64,000 nt of DNA. Source: Prinia subflava (Eukaryota; Chordata; Aves; Passeriformes; Cisticolidae). The stretch lies in assembly GCF_021018805.1 (NCBI RefSeq), contig NC_086248.1, positions 28,342,922 to 28,406,921 of the forward strand, read 5' to 3'. Below, in pieces: positions 23,791 to 34,000 of the stretch. Below the pieces are notes generated by a model. The model searched no databases. It worked only from the letters and a program-made list of their open reading frames with translations, and was not told the DNA's origin. The position numbers and the translations under genes are program-made. Positions within the stretch are counted from its first letter, which is position 1; every line of letters starts with the position of its first letter.

Positions 23791-26700
23791 CAGATAGTGA
23801 CATCTTAATGGTAGATAAGGATAATCCGTGAATGATACAAGCACCAGTGGGCATGAGTGACACAAACCTCAGTGTGAGTGGGAAGGTCTAATTATGGGAT
23901 GGCAAATGGGACCAACCATCGCCATTGCCCCAGGGTGAGCCTTTCTGTTCATTGAGTTATATGAGTATTAAATAGTCATTTATTTCAAAATAGAAAAACA
24001 GCCCAGGAACTGTATATTTCAGTGCTTACAGCAAGACTGAAATGGAACCTATCTTGTGCATAAATGTTTTTCCAGGGGTTCTGTTGTCAGGTGAACTCAA
24101 TCCTGAATATCTGCAGAAAACATTGTGGGCCTGCAAAACAAACATAGCCTTTCCAGGGATCACTGTTTTCTCATTTAAAAAGCAGCTTACATCACTCTGG
24201 AGGCATTCTTAAGGGGTCACAGGATATTCAGAAATCCAGGGTATTTTTTCAGGACTTTTTTCTCTGCTATTAAGGTAAAGGCAGACTTTCAGTCAGCCTC
24301 CAGCACTTTTTCTTGTTTTTCTTCTCAATTTCTCATTGCAGGATTGATTCCTTGAAGACTAGAGAAGAATATACTCTGGGGAAAGCCTGTAATGATTTCC
24401 TATGTCACCCCTAGATTGTCTTAGGGCTAAACACACCAAGCATGTCACACTAAAGCAAAGAATTAATTCACTGAGACTGAGATATTGGTAAAAAGGATTA
24501 GACAGATATAGGAATAAAAGAGAACATCCCCAGTTATACAAGAGAGAAGTTTAATTCGTTTCTTACGGCACAGAATAAATTACTTTTTAGATGTTTGGAA
24601 AAGACTTGTCTGCTTTGGATTGCTTCAACCATCATAAGACTTGTCTTAGATTTAAAGTGTCTTTAGCAGGTATATCCTTATATATTCCAAAACTCAATGC
24701 TGAAGAAAACTGAGGATTTTGACATATGTCAATTGAGTTGTATGAAATCTAGAACGCTTGCTTTCTTAGGATATAGAAAGTTCAAATCTCTAACACATTT
24801 AATTCCTTGGCAAGACGCTTGCACTAAGAGAATACTAAATTAGGTATACCCTTTTCAGGATATGTCCACATAAATACAACATGGTATTTCCTAGGCTGCT
24901 ATGAATAGATTTATTTTCTGAAGACAGAAGAAATCTTTATTAAAAAAAGCATTACAATAGATTATAGTACTGTATTTATTCACAAAAATCTGGCTTTAAA
25001 AAGTATACTTACTTTTTCCCACAAGGGCATATGAAATGCCATTTATAAGGACACAACAGCCTCTGAAATGAAAGGGATATAAAAGATGGAAATATGAGTC
25101 CTGTAAACACTTGGATATTTTAAGAGCACAGAGAGATGCTTTCTGTGGAAAAATTTAACTTTTCTGTTATTTTTGCAGTCATTCAAAAGACCTCCATATT
25201 TTTCCGTTTTTCATACACAAGAAATAAACAAACACTACTAGTTTTCTTTAAAAAAAATGAAACAAAACAGAAAGAACAAAACAAAATGGGAGTCTTTTGC
25301 ACAGTAGTTTTCTGGGGAAACATAAAAATAAACTTTATGCCTGAAGGCATCTGTTAGAATTTGAAAAATGTCAAGAAAATTACTTTTTTTCCCCCCTTTT
25401 TTTTCCCAACATGCTGTGTTCTCTACAGAAGAACCAAGTGGAAAATTCTTAATTTAAGAGAAAATAAATCTTTCTGAAGTATTTGCAACAGATAAATGCC
25501 AGATCTCATCTTTGTAGCAGATGTCATTGAAAAACCCTTTCCAAAGTATACTTTATATTGTGTACCTCATTTACATCCATAACTCATTAGACTAGTCGAG
25601 AAATACTTAAACAGCATTTTGCATATATTCTTGCTTCCCACAAGACAAGTTACATTTCATTGATTGCTCTTTGTTTATTCTTGGAGAACAAGGAAAAATT
25701 GAAAAAAAACTCCATGGATTTTAATACAGATTATAGGTGCATATATATAGAAAGAAAAAAAAAATATAGCATTATATTTTAGAAAAAGGAATAAAGTTGT
25801 TCTTTTCCAGACTTAGATATCATTAAGTAAGAGTTTATTTTTTTTTACTGTTTATCGTGGTAGTTTCTCATCAGTGGAATTCCCCTTCTGCATTGTTGAT
25901 TTATTCTCAGATAAAATCCTACCTTGGGCTCTTGAGGTAAAAGTATCAATGACATTTCTTCTATGATTTATCTTCAATAAAATCCTGCCTTTCACTTTAG
26001 ATTCCATCAGATTCATAGAACCAACAGAGTAACAGACTTCCATACTTTAACAGGCTCAAGGCTTAAGGTATAATGTTATATATTTATATTTTTTTTTAAA
26101 AAAAAAATCAGTAGAGTTATTAATTTTAACAGTAATTTCAGCATCTAGAATATAAACCTCCTGTAAAAGCTCTGATTTTAGTCTATACTACTCTTCATGA
26201 TACTCAGTTCAAGAGAAGCAGACTTTGAAACAGCTGAAATCTGACATAAGGTTTTGTACAAGGGAATATAGATGGGCTATGTAGCCTTTTTATTGAAGAA
26301 CATATTAAAAATACAGTGAATAAAATTTATCATCAGATTTCCCAACAAGTATAAGCTTACGTAATACTAAGTCTGCTAGCATATTTTATTTTTGGCTATA
26401 GTTTTTATCAAATCTGTTGTTAAACTAATATCCTATGCCTTCTTTGCATTGATTCATAAACAATTTATGGTAAAATTCTTAGCAACTTATGACTATTTTA
26501 TTTTTTCTTGAAAGGTTTTGCAACCTCCAGAAGTATTATATAACCTGTTTTGAATAAATCTCAATCCTGATGTAAGCTGCTTGTTACTGTTTTTCTTCTC
26601 TGTGAAGACAATGATAATGGGATTTGATACACTAATATGCCAGTAAAATAATTTAACTTCTTACAGATAATATTTATTAGCACAACTCAAAGAATGCCTT

Positions 26701-29243
26701 TTAATGAGCAAGTTATATATATGTATAGATAAGCTTCACCCTCCCTTCTCAATGCAAGGTTTTCACCCAATCAGGATTTTGTTAAATGCATTATTTTCTA
26801 AATACTGTGTTATTATTTTCATTATTTTTTGATCTATGATTTGATCCATTTTCCCATCAATGATTGATTACATAACTAACATAATTTCTTCTGTTCCTTA
26901 CTTGAAAGAATTTTAAAACTGTTCAGAAAATCAAATCAAATCATTCACTCAAATAATTTAAAACCCAAATGTGAGAATGTGTGAATCGCAGTATATGTAT
27001 AGAACTGTATTTTCATTTCAGAATCCAAAACTTCATTTTTGTGTTTGTGCAACTTGTCTTTGAAAATCCTGGGACATGAATTTTCACAGCTGTCATTCCA
27101 TCTCTCTGACTGTCTTTTTAGATAACTAGTAGTAGAAGAAAGTCTTCAGGTTACCCTTGGGACTAGTAGCAGTAAATTGCACTATGCCTTACTTTCTTGG
27201 GTATCTCAAATCTTTAAACTTAGAGTGCCAGTAAAAGCAACACTGCTGTCTCTGCTCTTGCTCCCCTACTCATTCTCTACAGAGTATAGAATGTGTCTGT
27301 CCCTCAAAGGCTTTAGACTTCTGGCAAGTTCATTTCAATTTTTGCTGTTAAAACTATTTCCTTTTATAAACAGAGTTTACATATAGGAGAAAGTAATTCT
27401 CTAGTCCAAAAATTGTGAAACTTACTTGCAGTAAAAAACATGAGCAATTTAGGCATGTGAACGTGCTTTCCCATATTACCCGTGAGTACTACAGTCAAAT
27501 ATAGCAAATTCTGTATTGTCCATCTTTTATGGAAATTCTGTGGATGTTTAAGTCTGTCCTGGCCTCATGTACAAGCTGGAAAAAAAAAAAAAGTTTTACT
27601 TTTGAGTTGGTTCCTTGTCTACACAGTGCTATGAATTCAGATTATGATTTCATTATATTAAGTGACATTTCTCAGAAAGTTGAACTAATTGGTTCAAACT
27701 GACACAGACAATCTACATTCAATATAAGAGATCTTGATTGTCCAAGATTTCTTAGAAGCTCTATACAGACTTCAGAGTAAATAATTCAGGGTAGAAAATA
27801 ATAAGTGTATTACAACATTGACATTCTGAATTCCAGTGTTTTTTTTATTTGTTGGTTGGTTTCCAAACAGTATATCCAGGCATGAAATGAGGTAAAATAT
27901 TTTATCCCTCTATCCTACTTAATACTTACATTTCATAGGGGTTGGAGGAAAGAGATGTTTATGGCATATCAGAACAAACTATACTTATTTCCTTTAATTG
28001 GTGACATTTGCAGTTCTGATGTACCAGCTGTTGTTATACATGAGTGAGGTCTCACTGCACTATATACTGCTTTATACTTTAGCCTAACTTTGAAGGGACT
28101 ACCTATTAGGAGAACTGTGTCTGAAGTTTTTATGTTTTTACAGAAGATAGTGTATCTTCTGTGTCTGGAATTTAGTACTTGGTGTTGTATAACCTGATGT
28201 GCTTTCACTTCCTTAGCAAGTTGGTTTAAATTGAATTGTACAGAAGAAGTTGGGAGGACCTTGGGAAGTCCCCATATCTTTCCCCTCAAAAAAAATTCTG
28301 AACCTGATACAAAACGTTCCTGAGAGATGTCCATCTAACCCATTTTTAGACACTGCCATGAACTCAGACTTGTCAACTACCACAGACCTGTTTTACTAGC
28401 TGTCCTGAATAAAAGTTTTGCCTTGGTTTTGTTTTTTTAAAAGGTTTTTTCTTATTAACCAGTTCTTCTATTAATCATTGTGAATATAAAGAAAAAATTA
28501 CTTCCTTCTTCTTGATAGGTTCCCTTTATGTAACTGAAGACTGTAAACACCCTAGATAGAACCTTGGAAAAATGAGTTTAAATAAATCCTTCCATCCATA
28601 ACTCTTCCATTTTCTAGGCTAATTATCTCCAATCTCTTCAGCATTTCTATGCAGATCACTCGCTACAGCTTTCTAATTCCTGTTTTTCTCTTCTGGATTG
28701 CCTCCAAAAAAATCACTTTCTGCAAGAGCAGTTCTCAAAGCAAGATGCAGAGCTTAAACCACCTGCTAATTCAAACAGATTACTCCTCATGTCTTTCAGA
28801 TGACACAGATGACAAGTATTACATTAAGTTGAGAACTACTGCATATTGCTGGGTCTGGTTTAGTAAAAATTCCAAAGACCTCCAGATTTCCTCCTAAGAA
28901 CTGCTGCCTCGTAAGTTGTTCCTCCAATGTCTTTGTAGGTGTAAAGAAGACTGTAGTTGCTCTTATTTCTCCCAAGAAATTTGGGAATTCTTGTTGTTTT
29001 CTACCATCTGAGAGTTATTGCATATCATATTTAGTGTTATCCATGCTCTTAAAATATAAATAGAACCAGAGCCCAGACAGAACACTACATTCTGCTTAAT
29101 AAATCTTTCTGCTCTGGAAGTGACACAATAATTGATGCCACTACTTCTAAGTACCTTTTCCATTATGTTTGGCATTTGTTTACCATGTTTGTTTTGTCAT
29201 GTTAGTTTCATCTGGACCCTTTTCTTTCTTCTGCTAATTTACA
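23791..29243 (+). other. ADGRB3: ADGRB3 intron segment
   Basis: A/T-rich intron with scattered homopolymer runs and an A/T tract near 26080-26108. I see no exon, RNA gene or identifiable mobile element. Confidence 0.6.
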
Positions 29244-29837
29244 GACTCGTAGAATGGTTTTGGTTGGAAGGAGCCATTAACTATCATGTAGTTCCAATCC
29301 ATGAGCAGAGACACCTTCAAACAGACCAGGTTGCTCAAGGTCCCAACCAGCCTGGCCTTGAATAGAGGCGGGGATATGGCATCCACAGCCTCTCTGCGAA
29401 ACCTGTTCCTGTGTCCCACCACCCTTGTAATAAAAAATTCCTTCCTTATGTACATTCTGAATCCACACACTTTCAACTTAAAATGGTTGCTCTTGGCCTG
29501 TCACTACAGGCCCTGGTGAAAAATCTCTCTGTCTTTCTTACAAGCTGCTGCCTCTAAGGATGGAAAGGCGACAATAAGGTCTCCCCAGAGCCTTATCTTC
29601 TTCAGGCTGAACAACCTCACCTCTCACAGCCTTCCTTCTCAGGAGAGGTGTCCCAGCCTTCCAAACATCTTTGTAGCCTTCCTCTAAATGTGCTTTAACA
29701 GTTCCATATCTTTTGTGTTCTGAGGGCTCCACAGCTGGACACAGTACTCTGGGTGGGCTATTATGAGAGCAGAGCAGAAGGAGAGATAGCCTCCCTCAAC
29801 CTCCTGGCCATGCATTGGTTTATGCACCCTAGGGTAT
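29244..29837 (-). mobile_element. CR1 LINE, 3' part, split by an LTR
   Basis: Begins at the CR1 3' end and runs through the same 3'-region landmarks as the element at 23.2 kb, moderately diverged. It stops abruptly at 29837, where the LTR begins, and resumes at 31221. The two parts together are about 1 kb of one 5'-truncated element. Confidence 0.92.
29833..29837. repeat. Target-site duplication, left copy (GGTAT)
   Basis: GGTAT directly precedes the LTR and is repeated exactly at 31221-31225 directly after it. A five-base duplication fits ERVL-like integration. Confidence 0.9.
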
Positions 29838-31220
29838 TGTCATGGGTTAGCACTGGCCAGATGTTAGTGCACCTATGAATATATGTTTTTTTTTTCTAAC
29901 AACTCCTGTGGGATGAGATCAGGAACAGAGCAGAGCAGGCTTAAATCTTGAAAACAAAAAAAAACCTACTAAAACTTTATTAATTACATAAGAACAGGGA
30001 CAGAAATACTCTTAAACACACACAGAGACAGAAATAAAAACTTTTTAGAACATTTTTTCTCCCAGTTTCTACCTCCCCACCCATTACTCTTCACAGACCA
30101 ACCCCTGGGTTTTAGATCAAACAATCACTACTCAAAAACAAACTAATCTTCAATTCAGCAAGGGAGAGAGGAGTCTCTCTCGCACCACAGACTGTTCTCC
30201 AGAACACACAGGTTTACTCTTTATGTGTTCTCATGTCACCCGTGGCACCGCCCAGAGAAAGTCTGCCAGGGTGACTCTCTCTTTTTCCTATGTCTAGCGC
30301 TCTCACCGCTGTTTCATAGGCCAAAACTGCATACAGGGCTTTTTAAGGATGCTGCATGCCGAGCTCTCCCCTTTTTCACCCAGGGGCCAGGGTTCTAGGA
30401 GCAGGTCTGCCCTGAGGGCAGAGGGCACTACTTCACCCTCCTTCCCTTTTTCTCTGCTCGCTCTAACTCTTTAACGTGCCAGTCACTGTAGCAAAAGCAA
30501 GGGGCAGCTGCATCTACCCAAAAATGCAGTTTATGTTCAAAAGAGACTCAAGTTCAGTCTATGGCTGACATTATGCAAGAAAAGTCCAGCTCCAAGGCTA
30601 CTCTTCTCATTCTTCTATCGAATTCTTTCTAATCATGCTTTATCATCTCGGTCTCAGGCCGCTTCTCTCTCTCTGAAAACCACCAGTCATGAGAATCAAT
30701 GTCTAAGAAAAGTTTTTTTCTGCCAAGCAAGGGTTAACAGTTTCTTCTCAGCAGGGTGCTGCAGGCGGAGGCACTCCCAGGATCTGCAAACCCCCACGTG
30801 GTTGGGCACCTTCTCCCGGAGTTTGGGGGGGGAGGAGGGGGGTGAGAACACACAGAAGGCACTTCCACAGTTTTCCACCCCTCCATCCTGGACGGGGCAA
30901 CTCAGTTCCAGTCCTGTCCATTCTCTTCTCCCCCCCGGGCCCCAGCTTACTTTAGTTTCACCGCATGGTTGTCTTGAGCCTGGCCACGTGGCTTCCCCCT
31001 CCCCCACTCAGCCCAGAGCTGAGCAGGGGAGAGATGTTTCTACTGCTGAAACTAGAACCCAAAAGAGGCCGACCCCCCCCCAGACTCTTGCTTTTAACTC
31101 TTTGTGTCCTCAGAGGCGTGTCTAAACCTCTGACCAACTCAGGTGCCAGCAGAAAAGCTGATCACTGATTGGACTGCCCACATCTCCCTGGAAGAATTCA
31201 CCTCCCCCCTAACCACGACA
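29838..31220 (-). mobile_element. Solo LTR of an endogenous retrovirus (ERVL-like), 1383 bp
   Basis: On the minus strand it begins TGTCGTGGTTAG and ends CTAACCCATGACA, an imperfect terminal inverted repeat with canonical TG...CA ends. It is flanked by exact GGTAT duplications. An AATAAAG polyadenylation signal (minus strand, at 29975-29981) lies about 140 bases before the 3' end, which fits an R-U5 boundary and sets the orientation. No internal gag, pol or env sequence is present, so this is the solo LTR left after recombination between two LTRs. The flanks are the two halves of one CR1, so the LTR is younger. The family assignment from the 5-base duplication is inference; the exact subfamily is not known to me. 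Confidence 0.93.
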
Positions 31221-31225
31221 GGTAT
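31221..31225. repeat. Target-site duplication, right copy (GGTAT)
   Basis: Exact partner of 29833-29837, directly after the LTR's final CA. Confidence 0.9.
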
Positions 31226-31620
31226 AATTGGTTTCGTAGGTTGCAGGTGCCCACTGCTGCTTCACATTTAACTTTTCATCCAACAATATCACCAAGTCCT
31301 CCCATGCAGGGCTGCTCTCAGTCCAGTCATCCCCCAGCCTGTATTGATATTGGGTGTTGCCTCGGCCCAGGTGCAGGACCTTGTATTTGTCCCTGTTAAA
31401 TTTCATGAGGTTCACATGATCAAGATCCCCCAGGATTCCCATTAATGAATCCATTGCACCCCTGAGATATCTGCAAACTTGCTGAGAATTCATTAAGTCC
31501 CACGGGCTGTGTCATTAATGAAGATACCACACATGGTTCCTTTAGAGACCATGGAAGACACTACTTGTTATTCATCTCTGTCTGGACATTGAGCCATGAC
31601 TGCAAATACCAAATAGTTTT
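31221..31620 (-). mobile_element. CR1 LINE, continuation 5' of the LTR insertion
   Basis: Resumes the same CR1 copy, with recognisable segments such as the equivalents of CAGGTGCAGGACCTTG and TTTCATGAGGTTCACA, and ends at TGGACATTGAGCC-like sequence. Its last 38 bases (31583-31620) occur exactly again at 33461-33498. A decayed reverse-transcriptase frame is visible on the minus strand. Confidence 0.9.
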
Positions 31621-31663
31621 AAACACCAAGTTGGTTTTTCTTACCTGGAATGAAAGTCACAGA

Positions 31664-31838
31664 TTTTTTGTTTGTTTGTTTGTTTGTTTTTGGTGGGGTT
31701 TTGTTTGTTTGTTTTGTTGTTGTTTTGTTTTGTATTTGTTTTGTTTGTTTTTGGTGGGGTTTTGTTTGGTTGGTTGGTTGGTTTTGGTTTTTTGTTTGTT
31801 TGTTTTTTGTTTTGTTTTGTTTTGGTTTTTTGTTACTT
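31664..31838. repeat. (GTTT)n-rich low-complexity tract
   Basis: Long imperfect array of GTTT and related T/G units lying between two CR1 fragments. Apparent open frames in it (Cys/Phe/Val-rich on +, Lys/Asn/Thr-rich on -) only reflect the repeat. Confidence 0.9.
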
Positions 31839-31861
31839 TTAATGTTGAAGTATTTGTTAAT

Positions 31862-32140
31862 ACATGGAATCATGAACTTGTTTGGGTTAGCAGGGACCTT
31901 AAAGATCCTCTAGTTCCAACCCCGGTGCTATGGGCAGGGGCACCTCCAACTAGAACAGCTTGCTTAGGGCCCCATGCAACCTAGCCTTGAACACTTGCAG
32001 GGATGGGGCATCCACAAATTCTCTGAGTAACCTGTTCTGGTGTCTCACCACCCTCACAGTAAAGAATTTGTTCATAATAGCTCATCTAAACCTACTCTCA
32101 GTTTTAAGCCATTGCACCTTGTGCTGTCACTCCCTACATG
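31862..32140 (-). mobile_element. CR1 LINE fragment, 3' end
   Basis: A second minus-strand CR1 3' end with landmarks such as GGGATGGGGCATCCACAA and CTCACCACCCTCACAG. It truncates near 32140. Because it restarts at the CR1 3' terminus, it is a separate insertion from the copy at 29.2-31.6 kb. Confidence 0.92.
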
Positions 32141-32252
32141 TTTGTTTGGGAGTTTTTTGGCCATTCCTAATTGTGGTCAAACACTTGGAAAGATGTCTAA
32201 ATTCCTCATTCTTACAGCTAGTGTTATCAAAAACCAGTATGCAGAAAAGTTT

Positions 32253-32342
32253 TGGTGTTTTTTTTTTGTTGTTGTTGTTTGGGGTTTTTGTGGGGTTTTT
32301 TGGGGTTTTTTGGTTGGTTTGTTTGTTTGTTTGTTTGTTTTG
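32253..32342 (+). repeat. G/T-rich tract with three GGGG runs
   Basis: GTT and GTTT units enclosing GGGG runs at 32281-32284, 32292-32295 and 32302-32305, then GG pairs at 32312 and 32316. The spacing would allow a G-quadruplex on the + strand. Confidence 0.8.
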
Positions 32343-33448
32343 AGAGTAACAGTATGCAATTTAATAATGTAATTTGAACTTTAAAAGAGGAGCAATATCC
32401 TTATTAGTTGTCTGTTTTCATGTAATGGGTATCTGTTTGTCATAGTATCCTACTGATAGGTAATAATTAATAGATGACTTATTTATTAACAGTTTTACAA
32501 CCCTGAATACACTGCAATTTATGTTTTTGCTGAAGCTTTTGAAGTTAATTCCCATGTTCAGTTAAGTAAATTATACCATAATTTAGAAGCTATTAGTGTA
32601 TAGAATGTTTAGTGACCCTCTGCACTAGAGTTTTATTGTACCCCAGTTGCTCTCATGTGGAAAAAAAATACAGTTCTACTGTCAGAGAGCAGAAGCAACG
32701 CAATGTGATTGCAGGCACATGCACATGAAGGGATGAGGGGAACCTGAGCTCCTCTAGTTAGACTCTGAACTTTCTGGATAAGAGCCAGCTCTGATTCAAA
32801 ACCAATGTACCCATGTAAGTGAATTTCTGTGCCTTTTTGTAAAGCCCTTTTGCTGGAATATGCCATTTTTCTGATGTGACTAAATTATTTCTGGTCCAAA
32901 ATGGGCTCACGCCTGACTACATGGAGTATGAATGGAGTTCTGTCTGCATCCATCCGTACAGACAAGACCTTAGGTAATGAACCACATACATCAAGTACCT
33001 AATTGGGAGCAGGGCATATAATTTCCTGGACTGTAATGAGCACAAAAAAGTTAATTGATTCCTGTGAACAAAAGTGAAACTTGAGAACAGTGTGATGGTT
33101 TTCCATTTTCACTAAAAAACTACATTTTTACTTCTATTTGTAAGAAAATCTTTTAGCAGGCTGCATAGATATTCAAAACATAATCAAACATGATTCTTTG
33201 CTTCACTGATATTCCTGGGCATGGTTATGATGAGGGTTTGACTGAGCCTTTTTATTGAAGTAAGCTGTTTGGGATTGATTCTTTTATACATGGGAGCTAG
33301 AGGAGTGGAAGAAGGGTAATATTGGTATTTTTAAGTGCTCCTACTTGTGATACCAAATACAAAACAATTTCTCTAACTTAGGGCCTTGATCATGTCTGAA
33401 CCTTGTTCTAGTAAGGACAGTTAACAATGCTGACAACTGAAACACCTA
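32343..33448 (+). other. ADGRB3: ADGRB3 intron between CR1 fragments
   Basis: Unremarkable A/T-rich sequence. I see no exon or mobile element here. Confidence 0.55.
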
Positions 33449-33498
33449 TTGATCTCCATTTGGACATTGAGCCATGACTGCAAATACCAAATAGTTTT
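33449..33498 (-). mobile_element. Short CR1 fragment
   Basis: About 50 bases matching the CR1 segment around GGACATTGAGCC. Its last 38 bases are identical to 31583-31620; similarity stops abruptly on the right, while CR1 similarity continues weakly for about 12 bases on the left. Confidence 0.65.
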
Positions 33499-33572
33499 GA
33501 ACTGTAGTTTTGAACAGATAGTTTTGGACTACTGTATCTAGCAACTTACAGAGCTTGTCATTTGAAGGTTCT

Positions 33573-34000
33573 TGTTCAGCTCTGAGGGCCCCAACATAAG
33601 GGCATGGACCTGTTGGAACAATTCCAGATGAGGACCATGACAATGATCAGAGGGCTGGAACACCTCTCCTCAGACGAGAGTTGGGACTGTTCAGCCTGGA
33701 GAAGATTTCAGGGAGACCTTAGAGCAACCTCCAAGTACCTAAAGGGAGCCTACAAGGGAGATGGAGAGGGACTTTTTAGAAGGGCATGTGATGATAGGAG
33801 AAGGGGTGAGGGATTTTAACTGAAACAAGGTAGGTTTAGATTAGATTTCAGACTTTACCATGAGGGTGGTGAGACACTGGCACAGGTTTCCTAGAAAAGT
33901 CATGGATGCCTTATCCCTGGGAGTGCTCAAGGCCAGGTTGGATAGAGCCCTGAGCAACCTGGTCTAGGGGAAGATGTCTCTGTCCATGGCAGTGAGTGGA
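33573..34000 (+). mobile_element. CR1 LINE fragment, plus orientation
   Basis: Reads in the CR1 sense direction. Landmarks are ATGGACCTGTTGGAACA, ATGATCAGAGGGCTGGAACA, GTTCAGCCTGGAGAAGA and AAGGCCAGGTTGGATAGAG. It fades before the terminal ATTCTATGAT repeats, so the 3' tip is lost or diverged. Confidence 0.92.

Noticed and set aside
23301..23863. Open frames in both directions at 23.3-23.9 kb
   Set aside because: They fall mostly inside a CR1 3' fragment and are decayed or antisense reverse-transcriptase remnants.
30696..31399. Frames of up to 107 codons near 31 kb, both strands
   Set aside because: They lie in the solo LTR or span its edge with CR1; no retroviral coding domain is visible.
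31565..32372. Cys/Phe/Val-rich + frames and Lys/Asn/Thr-rich - frames
   Set aside because: Direct translations of the G/T-rich simple repeats and the CR1 between them.
33446..33819. Small frames at 33.4-33.8 kb resembling reverse-transcriptase tail peptides
   Set aside because: Part of CR1 fragments, truncated at the 5' side; not functional genes.
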